DNA of 57,277 nt from Myroides phaeus (GCF_900099675.1 NZ_FNDQ01000018.1:1-57277), one strand, 5' to 3'. Counted from the first letter of the stretch, positions 21,909 through 31,297 are shown. Numbers and translations are program-made. Notes: generated by a model from the letters alone, not told the origin.

Positions 21909-22607
21909 TTAAAGATAAGGTTCTATTAGCCCTAAGATGATCGGAGCAAGTATTGCTGTTAGTATTCCATTGAAAATCATACCAACACTTGCAAAAGCTC
22001 CATATTTATTACTAATTTCCATTGCCTTCATAGTTCCCATTGCGTGAGATGAAGTACCCATTGCGATTCCTTGAGACATTGGATTGCTAATTCGAGATAA
22101 GTTTAAGAATTTAAAACCAATCATACTACCAAATATTCCAGCTATCATTACCGCAGCTGCAGTAACAGAAGGAATACCATTTACAGCTTTTGAAATCTCT
22201 AAAGCGATAGGTGTACTTACAGATTTAGGTGCTAACGACAAGATAATCTCTTTATCTGCTCCAGTCCATTTCGCAAGAAGTACAACTGAAACCACCCCTA
22301 CTATACATCCTGCTAATTGACTAAACAAAATAGGCACTAATTGTTTTTTTATTTTATCCCATTGCACATAAAGTGGCACAGCAAGAGCAACAATAGAAGG
22401 CTTTAGAAAAAAGTCGATATACTGTCCTGCTATATGGTAATTATCATAAGGTATTTTTAAAACTAAAAGGTAACTAATCAGTACCCCTGTAGATAAGATA
22501 ATCGGATTGAAAATAACCCATTTCTTTTTTGAAGTCAAGTAGATTCCTACAGAATAAATTGCTAACGTCAAGAAAAGTAAAAACGTTGGGTTTGCTAAAA
22601 ATTCCAT
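21909..22607 (-). CDS. lrgB: LrgB family membrane protein
   Basis: A 232-aa, very hydrophobic protein with about six membrane segments. It carries the LrgB/CidB signature region with SLAPKSVSTPIALEIS, VTAAAVMIAGIFGSMIG and GIAMGTSSHAMGTMKAMEIS. LrgAB/CidAB-type proteins are linked to murein hydrolase control and, in some bacteria, to export of pyruvate or related small acids. Which role applies here cannot be told. The start codon overlaps the stop of lrgA by one base, so the two are translationally coupled. Confidence 0.9.
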   Translation of the reverse strand: MEFLANPTFLLFLTLAIYSVGIYLTSKKKWVIFNPIILSTGVLISYLLVLKIPYDNYHIAGQYIDFFLKPSIVALAVPLYVQWDKIKKQLVPILFSQLAGCIVGVVSVVLLAKWTGADKEIILSLAPKSVSTPIALEISKAVNGIPSVTAAAVMIAGIFGSMIGFKFLNLSRISNPMSQGIAMGTSSHAMGTMKAMEISNKYGAFASVGMIFNGILTAILAPIILGLIEPYL

Positions 22608-22948
22608 TATTTTTTTCGTAATAATTGGTGAGTTAATCCAGTGACAAAAATGACTAATGCTGTACTAACAAGAGTCGCTACAACAATAGGAACGATAGAC
22701 TTACTTAAGATTCCAAAATAATTCAGCATTGCTACACAAGGCGGAACAAAGAAAATCCCCATATTCTTTATTAAAAAATCCGTTATTCCTCCAATAGATT
22801 CAACTTTAATCCAGCCAATTTTTAATAAGGTCCACAAAAAAACTAACCCTATTATACTTGAAGGTAATTTCACGTTAGTAAGGTAAACCACTAACTCTCC
22901 AAACGCGAGTGACCCTACAATCACCGCCACTTGTTTAATTAAATTCAT
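22607..22948 (-). CDS. lrgA: LrgA/CidA family membrane protein
   Basis: About 113 aa with four predicted membrane helices, matching the holin-like LrgA/CidA family (VVYLTNVKLPSSIIGLVFLW, KNMGIFFVPPCVAMLNY). I chose the ATG at 22948 (MNLIKQVAV) over a TTG nine bases upstream. It forms the expected partner of LrgB, with which it overlaps by one base. A TAATTTTG box (minus strand, 22968-22975) lies 20 bp upstream and may be the promoter of the pair. Confidence 0.88.
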   Translation of the reverse strand: MNLIKQVAVIVGSLAFGELVVYLTNVKLPSSIIGLVFLWTLLKIGWIKVESIGGITDFLIKNMGIFFVPPCVAMLNYFGILSKSIVPIVVATLVSTALVIFVTGLTHQLLRKK

Positions 22949-22967
22949 TTTATACAAAGATTTAGTA

Positions 22968-22975
22968 CAAAATTA
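22968..22975 (-). promoter_or_regulatory. Putative -7 box for lrgAB
   Basis: TAATTTTG on the minus strand fits TAnnTTTG, 20 bp from the ATG of lrgA. Confidence 0.4.
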
Positions 22976-23133
22976 CTAAACAAACTTTTCTTAGCATAGG
23001 CATAATTAAATAAAATAAATTTATTTAACATACCATTACAACTACATCCTATATAAAAATACTTCTTAATGATTTAGTAACATTAGAATTGAATTGATAA
23101 CCTTAATGTAATATTACTCACAAATGCATTAAG

Positions 23134-23240
23134 TATGTTTGCAATGTAATAATTCAAAAAGGGGAAAATTATAGAATAAATAAGTTTGGTTAAATTGGTT
23201 AGTTACTACAAGGGATGCTCTATAAGCCTCCCTTTTTTTA
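23134..23240 (+). ncRNA. Possible small RNA between lrgAB and ftsE
   Basis: TATGTTTG at 23134-23141 fits a -7 box. About 90 bp downstream a short hairpin (AAGGGA / TCCCTT, 23210-23234) ends in a run of seven T. No plus-strand gene lies upstream that this terminator could serve, so a ~90-nt transcript is conceivable. No TTG is at the right -33 distance and no RNA family is recognised. The rest of the 22976-23360 gap shows nothing. Confidence 0.25.
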
Positions 23241-23360
23241 TTTCAAATAAATAAGACAGATAAAAAACAACCATTTCGCTCTCAACTATACACTTTTTAG
23301 CTTTAATATATCATTTATAATAGATATCTTACTATTTTTACACCAAAATAATCATTCATT

Positions 23361-24050
23361 ATGTCTCGAACAGTTTTATCCTTACAAGGAGTAGATATTT
23401 TCCAAAACAAACACAAGGTGCTTTCTAATGTAAACTTAGAAGTACAAAAAGGAGAATTCATATACATCATTGGTAAAACAGGTGCTGGTAAAAGTAGTTT
23501 TATGAAAACACTTTATGCAGACATTCCTCTAACAATTGGAGAAGGCTCTATTGTGGACTATGATTTGAAGGCTTTAAAAGAAAAAGATATTCCTTATTTA
23601 AGAAGATCATTAGGTATTGTATTCCAAGATTTCAAATTATTACCAGATCGTACTGTTTACGGTAACCTATACTTTGCTTTACAAGCGACAGGCTGGACAG
23701 AAAAAGAGGCGATGAACCGCAAGATAGAAGAAGTACTTGATAGCGTTGGTATGTTAGCACATATTCAAAAAATGCCACACCAGTTATCTGGTGGAGAACA
23801 ACAGCGTATTGCTATTGCGCGTGCTCTATTAAACGATCCAGACTTAATTTTAGCTGATGAACCAACAGGTAACTTAGACCCACAGACAAGTGCTGAAGTA
23901 ATGGATCTATTGCTTAAAATTAACGAAGCAGGACGCACAATCATAATGGTTACTCATGATTACGCATTATTACTAAAATATCCATCTAAAACACTTAAAT
24001 GTGACGATGGTACCTTATTTGAAGTAATTCACAGAACAGCTCAAAACTAA
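23361..24050 (+). CDS. ftsE: Cell division ABC ATPase FtsE
   Basis: A 229-aa ABC ATPase. Walker A is GKTGAGKSS (residues 38-46), the Q-loop is [18 protein letters not shown], the signature is [17 protein letters not shown], Walker B is [13 protein letters not shown], and the switch His is in VTHDY. The spacing and [15 protein letters not shown] are characteristic of FtsE, which with FtsX links septal peptidoglycan hydrolysis to division. ftsX is not adjacent, as is common in Bacteroidota. Other MacB/LolD-type ATPases are close relatives, but the sequence fits FtsE best. It is followed by a terminator shared with the convergent CYTH gene. Confidence 0.9.
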   Translation: MSRTVLSLQGVDIFQNKHKVLSNVNLEVQKGEFIYIIGKTGAGKSSFMKTLYADIPLTIGEGSIVDYDLKALKEKDIPYLRRSLGIVFQDFKLLPDRTVYGNLYFALQATGWTEKEAMNRKIEEVLDSVGMLAHIQKMPHQLSGGEQQRIAIARALLNDPDLILADEPTGNLDPQTSAEVMDLLLKINEAGRTIIMVTHDYALLLKYPSKTLKCDDGTLFEVIHRTAQN

Positions 24051-24070
24051 GCTGTCTTTATAACTCTTAA

Positions 24071-24104
24071 AAGCCCTATACTAATATAGTATAGGGCTTT
24101 TTTT
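24071..24104. terminator. Bidirectional terminator between ftsE and the CYTH gene
   Basis: A perfect 12-bp stem (AAGCCCTATACT / AGTATAGGGCTT) with a 5-nt loop and T tract lies 20 bp after ftsE. The convergent gene ends within it. Confidence 0.85.
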
Positions 24105-24624
24105 ATATTTCTTGTCTTAACAATAAATCACTATAAGACACATCAATCAAATCTTCCTTTCGCAACTGCAACAAATTAAAAAACTCATCGCATTGCATAC
24201 GCAACTCCTCTAAAGTTAAATCTACTTCACTATTACAAGCTTCAACTTCTACAAAGCATCCTAAGCCTTCTACACTATCCAAATGAATACTCACATTATC
24301 CTTTACATACTTCCTGCGAACCTTAGCTACTTTAACCTTAATACCAAATTGCAACTCTAAAATAGCCCCTAAAGCTGGATCACTCTCGTGTTTATAATAC
24401 AATACATCCGATTGTTTTACACCAGCTGTATTGTCTCTATTATAATAGATCAACGAATTATAAGAGTCATACTCACGTAATTTTACACGCCCTTTCGGAA
24501 CATTATAATACGTATCAACCTGCTTTAAATCTCCCTCGCAATAAATAGGCAAACTATCCAATTTACATTTAACTGCCTCATAGTTATTAACACGAGCCTT
24601 AAACTCCACATTAATTAGCTCCAT
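24103..24624 (-). CDS. CYTH-domain protein (CyaB/triphosphatase fold)
   Basis: A 173-aa protein of the class IV adenylyl cyclase / thiamine triphosphatase superfamily. It has the N-terminal strand with VEFKAR, QVDTYYNVPKGRVKLRE, alternating charged strands (SLIYYNRDN, SDVLYYKH, KVRRKYVKDNVSIHLDSVEGLGCFVEVEA) and a C-terminal helix. The canonical ExExK triad is only partly kept: Glu7 and Lys9 are present but the first Glu is replaced by Asn5. Catalysis on a triphosphate substrate is therefore likely but not certain, and the substrate is unknown. It faces ftsE and has no operon partner. Confidence 0.8.
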   Translation of the reverse strand: MELINVEFKARVNNYEAVKCKLDSLPIYCEGDLKQVDTYYNVPKGRVKLREYDSYNSLIYYNRDNTAGVKQSDVLYYKHESDPALGAILELQFGIKVKVAKVRRKYVKDNVSIHLDSVEGLGCFVEVEACNSEVDLTLEELRMQCDEFFNLLQLRKEDLIDVSYSDLLLRQEI

Positions 24625-24676
24625 ATACCTTACATTAAAAGAACAATATATTAAAATTAGAGCATAATAAAAACAA

Positions 24677-24707
24677 AAAAGCCTTACTAATAAAAGTAAG
24701 GCTTTTC
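24677..24707 (-). terminator. Terminator of the thrS-infC-rpmI-rplT operon
   Basis: A 12-bp stem (AAAAGCCTTACT / AGTAAGGCTTTT) with a 6-nt loop lies ~40 bp beyond the rplT stop, with an A-rich left flank that is U-rich in the transcript. Confidence 0.85.
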
Positions 24708-24747
24708 TATATATTAAGTAAGATAAATCAGATTTGACAAACGTTTA

Positions 24748-25092
24748 TTATTTTACTTGATTAACGATAGCTGCGAAAGCTTCAGGGTGATTCATAGCTA
24801 AATCTGCAAGAACTTTACGGTTCAATTCGATGTTGCTAGCTTTTAATTTACCCATAAAAACAGAATAGCTCATTCCGTGTAATCTTGCACCAGCGTTGAT
24901 ACGCATAATCCATAAAGAACGGAAGTTTCTTTTCTTTTGTTTTCTATCACGGTAAGCATATACCATTGCTTTTTCTACCGCGTTTTTAGCTACTGTCCAA
25001 ACGTTTTTACGTCTTCCAAAGAATCCTTTGGCTTGCTTCAAAATTCTTTTTCTTCTTGCTCTTGAAGCTACTGAGTTTACTGATCTTGCCAT
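24748..25092 (-). CDS. rplT: 50S ribosomal protein L20
   Basis: A 114-aa basic protein with the full L20 pattern: an N-terminal arm ([22 protein letters not shown]), [26 protein letters not shown], and a globular C-terminus with GLSYSxFM-like [26 protein letters not shown]. It binds 23S rRNA early in assembly and in many bacteria represses its own operon. It is last in the thrS-infC-rpmI-rplT unit, 107 bp after rpmI. That gap is longer than the others and could hold a leader for feedback control, but I cannot identify a defined structure. Confidence 0.98.
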   Translation of the reverse strand: MARSVNSVASRARRKRILKQAKGFFGRRKNVWTVAKNAVEKAMVYAYRDRKQKKRNFRSLWIMRINAGARLHGMSYSVFMGKLKASNIELNRKVLADLAMNHPEAFAAIVNQVK

Positions 25093-25199
25093 TTCTAAAA
25101 ATGTATTTTTTGTAGTGGGCGGTTATGTTTCAAACACTTCTAAAATTTCTTTTGCCCCACTCCAGGGTTATTAAATTGATTTAACCGGAAAAACTAAGA

Positions 25200-25397
25200 T
25201 TAGATTAATCTTAATTGATCTTTGATACTGTGTGTATCAGCTTTAGACACTAATCCAGAGTGAGTTAAAGCTAATTTACGCTTTTTAGATTTTTTAGTCA
25301 AAATGTGACTTTTAAAAGCGTGTTTTCTTTTGATTTTACCAGAGCCAGTTAGTTTAAAACGTTTCTTAGCACTAGATTTAGTTTTCATTTTAGGCAT
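25200..25397 (-). CDS. rpmI: 50S ribosomal protein L35
   Basis: A 65-aa very basic protein beginning [21 protein letters not shown], the standard L35 start, with [24 protein letters not shown] composition. It is a structural part of the large ribosomal subunit. It lies 64 bp after infC and before rplT, the conserved order. Confidence 0.98.
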   Translation of the reverse strand: MPKMKTKSSAKKRFKLTGSGKIKRKHAFKSHILTKKSKKRKLALTHSGLVSKADTHSIKDQLRLI

Positions 25398-25461
25398 TAT
25401 TTCCTAGGTATTAATGATTATCTTACTTAAGTATCTTTCAAATCCTACGTAAATAGGAGTA

Positions 25462-26022
25462 TTATTTTTTCTTTTTAGGTGCGATGAACATAGTCATACG
25501 CTTACCTTCTAAGACAGGCATACTTTCAACTTTACCAAATTCCTCTAAATCTTGCGCAAGTCTAAGTAATAAAATCTGTCCTTGATCTTTATAAATGATC
25601 GAACGTCCTTTAAAGAAAACGAATGCTTTTAACTTAGAACCTTCCTTAAGGAATTTCTCAGCATTTTTCTTTTTGAATTCGTAATCGTGCTCATCTGTTT
25701 GAGGACCGAAACGGATCTCTTTTACTGTGATTTGCGTCGATTTAGCCTTTAGCATTTTTTCACGCTTCTTCTGTTCGTAAAGGAATTTTTTGTAATCGAT
25801 CACTTTACAAACAGGTGGTTCTGCGTTTGGCGAAATTTCTACCAAATCCAATTCTTGCTCTTCTGCAAAGCGCATTGCTTCTGCGAGCTTATAAATACCT
25901 GTTTCGACGTTGTCTCCTACAAGACGAACTTCAGGAACGCGGATGGCATTGTTAATTCTATGCGCATCTTTCTTTTCTTCGCGAGGATTTCTTCCTCTGT
26001 TTTGTCTTACTGCTATGGCTAT
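25462..26022 (-). CDS. infC: Translation initiation factor IF-3 (ATA start)
   Basis: IF-3 binds the 30S subunit and checks start-codon selection. The only in-frame ATG is at 25875, but the conserved N-domain continues upstream: [30 protein letters not shown]. The frame is closed by two TGA codons just before 26040, and no ATG, GTG or TTG lies between. I therefore place the start at the ATA at 26022, giving (M)[17 protein letters not shown]..., the usual flavobacterial N-terminus and 186 aa; the ATA at 26016 is an alternative. Rare AUU/AUA-type starts are the known basis of IF-3 autoregulation. The C-domain motif [24 protein letters not shown] is intact. thrS ends 39 bp upstream. Confidence 0.93.
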   Translation of the reverse strand: MAIAVRQNRGRNPREEKKDAHRINNAIRVPEVRLVGDNVETGIYKLAEAMRFAEEQELDLVEISPNAEPPVCKVIDYKKFLYEQKKREKMLKAKSTQITVKEIRFGPQTDEHDYEFKKKNAEKFLKEGSKLKAFVFFKGRSIIYKDQGQILLLRLAQDLEEFGKVESMPVLEGKRMTMFIAPKKKK

Positions 26023-26061
26023 AAAATTTTTGGTGCTTGTTCATCAAGCGTTATACAATTT

Positions 26062-28014
26062 TTATTCTCCAAATTGTTTCATAGAACCTTTTACTTCCTC
26101 TTGTACAAGATTGATAAATTCTTCTATTTTCATTGTTTGATTAGATTTACCAGAGTCTCCGTGTTTTCTAACAGAAATCGTTCCGTTTTTCTCTTCATCC
26201 TCTCCTACAATTAACATGTAAGGGAATTTTTGTACTTCAGCTTCTCTAATCTTTTTACCGATTGTTTCATTTCGGTTATCTACCAGCGCGCGAATTTCGC
26301 TATTTTCCAGCAAATCTAAAACTTTTTTCGCATATTTTTCATACTTCTCACTCAAAGACAGTATAATAGCTTGCTCTGGCATTAACCAAAGTGGGAAATT
26401 ACCACCTGTATGCTCTAATAAAATCGCTATAAAACGTTCCATAGAACCGAAAGGAGCTCTGTGAATCATAACCGGACGGTGTAATTCATTATCAGAACCT
26501 TTATAGTTCAAGTCAAAACGTTCAGGTAAGTTATAGTCAACTTGGATAGTTCCTAATTGCCAGCTTCTACCTAAAGCATCTTTTACCATAAAGTCTAATT
26601 TAGGTCCATAGAAAGCAGCTTCTCCTGTTTCTACAACATAATTAAGACCTTTATCTTTCGCAGCGTTGATAATTGCTTGTTCAGCTTTCTCCCAATTTTC
26701 AACAGAACCGATATATTTCTCAGGGTTGCTTAAATCTCTAACTGATACTTGTGCTGTAAAGTTTTCGAATCCTAAAGAACCAAAAACATACAATACCAAG
26801 TCAATTACTTTTTTAAACTCTTCGTCTAATTGTTCCGGCATACAGAAAATGTGTGCATCATCTTGAGTAAACCCACGAACACGAGTTAATCCGTGTAACT
26901 CACCCGATTGCTCATAACGGTAAACAGTACCGAACTCAGCAAAACGTTTTGGCAAGTCTTTATAAGACCATGGTTTAGAATTATAAATCTCACAGTGGTG
27001 AGGACAGTTCATTGGTTTTAACAAGAACTCTTCTCCTTCCACAGGAGTGTGGATTGGTTGGAAACTATCTGCTCCATACTTAGCGTAGTGACCAGAAGTT
27101 ACATACAACTCTTTTTGTCCGATATGCGGTGTAACCACTTGCTCATATCCTGCTTTTTTCTGTGCTTTTCTCAAAAAGTACTCTAAACGGTCTCTCAAAG
27201 CAGCTCCCTTAGGCAACCATAACGGCAACCCTTGACCTACTCTTTGTGAAAAAGTAAACAATTCTAATTCTTTACCTAATTTTCTATGATCACGTTTTTT
27301 AGCTTCTTCAAGCATTTCTAAATACTCAGTAAGGTCTTTTTGTTTAGGGAAAGAAATACCATAAACACGAGTTAACTGTTTATTTTTCTCATCCCCTCTC
27401 CAGTAAGCCCCTGCAATAGAAAGCACTTTGAAAGCTTTGATAATTCCTGTATTAGGAATATGTCCACCACGACATAAGTCAGTAAAATTATCGTGATCAC
27501 AGAAAGTAATAGTACCATCTTCTAAGTTCTCAATCAATTCTACTTTATATGGGTTGTTATCTTTTTTATAGTATTCCAATGCTTCTGCTTTCGTAGAAGA
27601 TCTCATTGTAAATTCGTGTTTACCACGAGCTATTTCGATAACTTTTGCTTCAATATTCTTAAAATCAGCATCTGATACTTTGTGATCCATAAAATCAACA
27701 TCGTAATAGAAACCATTAGCAATTGCAGGTCCTATTGTCAATTTGATTCCAGGGAATAACTCCAATAAAGCTTGCGCCATTACGTGAGAAGTTGAGTGCC
27801 AGAAAGCCTTTTTTCCTTCATCATCATTCCATGAGTATAAAACTAAACTACCATCGGTCGTCAATGGGGTCGTGGTTTCGATGGTGGTACCATTGAAGCT
27901 TGCAGAAATGATATTTCTTGCTAATCCTTCACTTATACTTTTTGCAACATCGAAAGGAGTAATACCCGAGGCAAACTCTTTCACTGAACCGTCTGGTAAT
28001 GTAATTTTTATCAT
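26062..28014 (-). CDS. thrS: Threonyl-tRNA synthetase
   Basis: Charges tRNA-Thr (class II synthetase), 650 aa, full length. The order is: N-terminal TGS domain ([14 protein letters not shown], residues 1-60), editing/SAD domain with the second-site motif [10 protein letters not shown], catalytic core with zinc-binding [10 protein letters not shown] near residue 337, motif 2 [20 protein letters not shown], motif 3 [16 protein letters not shown] near residue 523, and a C-terminal anticodon-binding domain. First gene of the thrS-infC-rpmI-rplT unit, with a good promoter just upstream. Confidence 0.98.
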   Translation of the reverse strand: MIKITLPDGSVKEFASGITPFDVAKSISEGLARNIISASFNGTTIETTTPLTTDGSLVLYSWNDDEGKKAFWHSTSHVMAQALLELFPGIKLTIGPAIANGFYYDVDFMDHKVSDADFKNIEAKVIEIARGKHEFTMRSSTKAEALEYYKKDNNPYKVELIENLEDGTITFCDHDNFTDLCRGGHIPNTGIIKAFKVLSIAGAYWRGDEKNKQLTRVYGISFPKQKDLTEYLEMLEEAKKRDHRKLGKELELFTFSQRVGQGLPLWLPKGAALRDRLEYFLRKAQKKAGYEQVVTPHIGQKELYVTSGHYAKYGADSFQPIHTPVEGEEFLLKPMNCPHHCEIYNSKPWSYKDLPKRFAEFGTVYRYEQSGELHGLTRVRGFTQDDAHIFCMPEQLDEEFKKVIDLVLYVFGSLGFENFTAQVSVRDLSNPEKYIGSVENWEKAEQAIINAAKDKGLNYVVETGEAAFYGPKLDFMVKDALGRSWQLGTIQVDYNLPERFDLNYKGSDNELHRPVMIHRAPFGSMERFIAILLEHTGGNFPLWLMPEQAIILSLSEKYEKYAKKVLDLLENSEIRALVDNRNETIGKKIREAEVQKFPYMLIVGEDEEKNGTISVRKHGDSGKSNQTMKIEEFINLVQEEVKGSMKQFGE

Positions 28015-28036
28015 AATATGTTTAAAAAATAAAGTG

Positions 28037-28067
28037 CAAATATACTGTTTTTCCTATAGAATAACAA
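28037..28067 (-). promoter_or_regulatory. Promoter of thrS operon
   Basis: Minus-strand TTG (28065-28067), 20-bp spacer and TATATTTG (28037-28044), 23 bp from the thrS start. Confidence 0.7.
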
Positions 28068-28673
28068 GATTAAACACATTAGCATTCCCTTTTTTTGATT
28101 TTTTACATAACATTTAATTTGATATTCTAAACACTCCTCCCTTTTCAGTGGCATCATTGCCTTTTTTATACAACTAAATTATCTGCTATGGCTTATAGTA
28201 TCAGTACTTGCGCAATAAAACTCACATAGTCTAATAGAAGTTTTCAGCAACCTATCAAACAGTTAGTTACAACAATTAAATACAAGATTTAAAAAATCTG
28301 TGTCTTTTATATTCTACTTGTACATAACTACTATGCTACTCTAAAAAGCCTTAACTGCTTCCTAAATAAGATACGAAATTTTTACCAGATAAGCAACCTA
28401 ACAATATGCTTGCTAATCTTTATTTACAACACTTCAATTATTCTTTCTCCCTTCCTCGTACTACTTTCTCAGTTTAAAACAAAGACTATTTTCAACTCTA
28501 AAAGAAAAAAACTCTCTTTTTGCAAGTTCTTCTTTAATGAGAACTTAGCTTAATTACGACCCTCCTTGTAAAGCTAAGTCCACTCTCCCCTATTTTTTCA
28601 AAAAAAGTTTACATCACAACACAATTATAATCAAGCAATTGAAAAAAGACAACAAAAAAATATTTAAAAACAT
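28068..28673. other. Non-coding gap upstream of tRNA-Ser
   Basis: About 600 bp, AT-rich, with no convincing gene. The only structure seen is a weak 8-bp inverted repeat (CTTAGCTT / AAGCTAAG) at about 28544-28578, followed by a short T run. It may be an old terminator. Confidence 0.5.
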
Positions 28674-28703
28674 TTGCAAACCCTACTAAATGCACTATAT
28701 TTG
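28674..28703 (+). promoter_or_regulatory. Promoter of tRNA-Ser copy 1
   Basis: TTG (28674-28676), 19-bp spacer, TATATTTG (28696-28703), 30 bp before the tRNA. Confidence 0.7.
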
Positions 28704-28733
28704 CACTCGCATTACAGAACAAAACGTTCGACT

Positions 28734-28818
28734 GGAGAAATGGCAGAGTGGTCGAATGCGGCAGTCTTGAAAACTGTTGACTGTAACAGGTCCGGGGGTT
28801 CGAATCCCTCTTTCTCCG
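28734..28818 (+). tRNA. tRNA-Ser(UGA), copy 1
   Basis: An 85-nt class II tRNA. The acceptor stem is GGAGAAA / TTTCTCC with discriminator G. The anticodon loop CTTGAAA gives anticodon TGA, followed by a long variable arm (TTGACTGTAACAGGTCCG) and T-loop GGTTCGAATCC. CCA is not encoded. It reads UCN serine codons. An identical gene lies at 40143, and a third partial copy of the 3' end lies at 33527. Confidence 0.97.
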
Positions 28819-28824
28819 CAAAAG

Positions 28825-28855
28825 AAAACCGATAACGAAAGTTATCGGTTTTTTT
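28825..28855 (+). terminator. Terminator of tRNA-Ser copy 1
   Basis: A 12-bp stem (AAAACCGATAAC / GTTATCGGTTTT), loop GAAA, then T-rich. The same stem recurs at 33544, 40233 and 45741. Confidence 0.9.
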
Positions 28856-29080
28856 ATTTTATATAGTTGCTGAAAGCTTTACTTTCATAGTAGTTGCATA
28901 AAATAAAAAAGCATCATAAGTTGAAAACTTATGGTTTTCTGTGCGTCAAATTACCCTCTTAGGGATATGCAATCCCTTCTATCCCCTTATCCAATTATCT
29001 TTTATAGTAGCATTGTCAAATATTGCAAGTTATTAACTTTGTTTTCAGGGTTTCAGGGTATTCACTTTCTTTGTTGAAAT

Positions 29081-29197
29081 AGTAATAAGTTTAAATTATT
29101 AAAACAGTTTAAAGTACTTATGCTTTCAAACAACAACAAAGTACTTGGATTATTAGAGACTTTATTAGGAAGAATAACAAGTAACATAGTTGATTTA
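29081..29197 (+). pseudogene. radC internal fragment
   Basis: About 115 bp nearly identical to codons in the first half of the intact radC at 54026 (matching about 54170-54284, including CTTATGCTTTCAAACAACAA). It lacks start, catalytic region and end. It is joined directly to a DUF3408 gene fragment. Relative to the intact element at the right of the window, 919 bp are missing between TTAA at 54281 and TTAA at 55200, so the joint looks like a microhomology deletion. Confidence 0.85.
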
Positions 29198-29292
29198 ACT
29201 TCTATATCACCACTCATGATATTCATTAAGTAGTCTTCATCAAGTAACTCATTTTGACTGTCTTTTTTTGATGGTTGGTTTACTGTTCCCAT
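29198..29292 (-). pseudogene. DUF3408 gene 5' fragment
   Basis: Encodes only the first ~32 residues (MGTVNQPSKKDSQNELLDED...IMSGDIEVKS) of a protein matching the one at 54863-55306. The remaining apparent ORF is antisense radC, so this is not a working gene. Confidence 0.85.
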
Positions 29293-29710
29293 ATTGTATT
29301 TTTTTAAAGGTTTACATTTTACATTATGGATAATTGTAAGCTTTAGCTTGTTGGAAATATTATACTAATACGTTTTTACACCAAGATCATTTTAAAACAG
29401 CTTTAAGACGCTATTTCAAAGACAATTGAAAAACTTACCTTACTATCTTATAGCAAAGAAAGTATATATACAGTTTGAAAACTTTAAATGGAATTTTAAG
29501 GTTGCACTTGGCACTTTAGTGTCAAATAATGAGTGATTTCTTAATATGAAATCACTATAGATTTTACTTTGTAAATTGGTGGATTTAGTAATCGAAAGAT
29601 TACAGCAAGTTATGTTTTGAGGCACTCGAAACTACATTCGTGCCATCAAAACGACTTGCTCTTGCAGAGGGCTGAAAAACTACTCCAAAGTCGCGAGTTT
29701 TTGTTGAAAT
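29293..29710. mobile_element. Remnant of conjugative element control region (oriT-like), copy 1
   Basis: Non-coding stretch strongly similar to 55307-55705 next to the intact DUF3408 genes. Shared landmarks: TTTAAAGGTTTACATTTTAC, a small hairpin (AGTGATTTC / GAAATCACT), and an imperfect inverted repeat AGCAAGTTATGTTTTGA (29604-29620) / TCAAAACGACTTGCT (29646-29660) followed by CTTGCAGAGGGCTG. The similarity stops near 29710. Together with the radC-DUF3408 scar this is the leftover of an element related to the one at tRNA-Leu. Confidence 0.75.
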
Positions 29711-29775
29711 AGTAGATAGACTCAAAATATTGAGGGGTTTACGGATTTCCGTAATAAGATTAAAGAAAGTTTCAA

Positions 29776-29783
29776 TATGTTTG
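29776..29783 (+). promoter_or_regulatory. Putative -7 box for the 29807 gene
   Basis: TATGTTTG lies 24 bp upstream of the start codon. No TTG is at the -33 distance, so the call is weak. Confidence 0.3.
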
Positions 29784-29806
29784 AAGTATAATAAAAAACT
29801 GTAAAA

Positions 29807-31297
29807 ATGCCTAAATTCAACCTATATAAAGTAAATAGAGAAAGCAAAGATTCATTAATAGCGAAATTCAATAATTCAGGACTTAATTTAAATAATTCTG
29901 AAGTTATTTCTAATTTAACTTTTGAATTTTATATTTCTAATAACCCAGATGCAGTTGAAATATGGTGGGTGGAATATTATAGGAGATTTATTAATAGAGA
30001 TTTAAACCCAGCAAATTCGGTTTACTTTGGCTGTTTATTAATATACAATGAAAGATTTTGTTATGCAGTAAGTCTAGGTAAAACACATTTTTATTTAAAA
30101 GAATTTTGTGATAGTGAGTTTGGAATTAATTTAGCTGAAAGAATAATAGATGTAGAAAATATGAGATTAAAAAATTCAAAGTTCTACAAATCAAAGAAAA
30201 ACAAAACAATAACATCATTTTCAAATAATACATCACTTGATTATGATAGCGGTGAATCTCTCCATTTTTTAAAAGCTAAAACTATTAATCCTAACTTATG
30301 GGGAAAAGTGGCTAGTTTTGGTCATTCTGTGCAGTTAAGTTTAGATATTGAAATAAATGAATTGCCAAATGTTATTGAAAGAATAGAAGCAAAATTATCT
30401 GAAAATCCTATTGCAAATTTTCCTAAAGCTGAATTGATTAGAGATACAGAGGAAATTCAACGATTAGATATTTTAATATCAGAAGCAATAAATGACGTAG
30501 ATCCTAATCTTGGAAATGAAGAGTTTGACTTATCTGGAGTTGACTTTATCTTTACTGAAAATGCTTCATTCCAATTTATTAAAACTGATATTGAAAGTCA
30601 GGTATTTGATGAATTATCAATTGAAAATTTAAAGAATTTTATTGATGAGCAAGAAATAAATTTAGAAGAAAACATCAATAATATTAAAGTAAAGGTTATT
30701 CGAGAAGAAGGTAGAAATTTTAGTAAACCTTTAAAAACTATATTACAATTTGTAACTCAAGATAGAGAAACACTTATAGATGGTAAGTGGCATAAGTTTA
30801 ACCAATCTTACTTAAACTTATTAAATGAAAAGGTTAAGAAAATCACATTAAATCATATTGTCGATTATGACTATAATATCAGAATAACTGAAGATCAGTT
30901 CAATACAGATCGTGAAAGAAATGGTTATGCGAATTTGCATACAGAAAATGTTGTTCTAGCTAGAAGATATAGAGTTGAAAAGATGGATTTATTTAGGGAA
31001 CAAACTTTATATTTTGTAAAAAAAGGTAAAACTCAAAACTTAAATTATGTGATTGACCAAGCTATGAATACTCTAAGACTTTTAAAAAATAATGAATTTA
31101 TTATAGAAGAAAATGGAATCCAAATGTCAGTTCGAAAAATAAATTTATGGTTTTTAATTGAAAGAGTTAATTTAATTCAAGATTTATCAGATTTCGATTC
31201 TTTGATATTTATAATGAAATTAAATGATTTACACAAAGAAGTAGCTGATTCTGGGTTAATCTTAGAATGCAACATAAACTATTTAAATAGAAATTAA
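29807..31297 (+). CDS. DUF6119 / TIGR04141-type sporadically distributed protein
   Basis: A 496-aa protein without signal peptide or membrane segments. Its layout resembles the TIGR04141/DUF6119 family: an N-terminal region with VYFGCLLIYNERFCYAVSLGK (a strand block that in the family reads like FGFGR) and EFGINLAERIIDV; a middle block GKVASFGHSVQLSLDIEINELPNVIERIEAKL and NFPKAELIRDTEEIQRLDILISEA; then DLSGVDFIFTENASFQF. This assignment is by pattern only. The family is scattered among bacteria, often in islands, and has no settled function that I know. It sits between a tRNA-Ser and a partial tRNA repeat, with a DUF4365-TPR gene 190 bp downstream on the same strand. I infer defence or other island cargo. 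Base composition is more AT-rich than the core genes. Confidence 0.6.
   Translation: MPKFNLYKVNRESKDSLIAKFNNSGLNLNNSEVISNLTFEFYISNNPDAVEIWWVEYYRRFINRDLNPANSVYFGCLLIYNERFCYAVSLGKTHFYLKEFCDSEFGINLAERIIDVENMRLKNSKFYKSKKNKTITSFSNNTSLDYDSGESLHFLKAKTINPNLWGKVASFGHSVQLSLDIEINELPNVIERIEAKLSENPIANFPKAELIRDTEEIQRLDILISEAINDVDPNLGNEEFDLSGVDFIFTENASFQFIKTDIESQVFDELSIENLKNFIDEQEINLEENINNIKVKVIREEGRNFSKPLKTILQFVTQDRETLIDGKWHKFNQSYLNLLNEKVKKITLNHIVDYDYNIRITEDQFNTDRERNGYANLHTENVVLARRYRVEKMDLFREQTLYFVKKGKTQNLNYVIDQAMNTLRLLKNNEFIIEENGIQMSVRKINLWFLIERVNLIQDLSDFDSLIFIMKLNDLHKEVADSGLILECNINYLNRN

Noticed and set aside
25093..25199. L20-type autoregulatory leader between rpmI and rplT
   Set aside because: Only a weak GTGGGC / GCCCCAC pairing was seen; not enough to call a defined leader.
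28609..28821. Minus-strand 70-codon frame across tRNA-Ser copy 1, and a similar one at 40036-40230
   Set aside because: Their shared N-terminus ([15 protein letters not shown]) is only the antisense of the tRNA gene. Frames diverge beyond it.
29443..29625. 60-codon minus frame in the oriT-like remnant, and a 69-codon one at 55659-55868
   Set aside because: They lie in non-coding homologous regions, do not correspond to each other, and show no protein-like conservation.
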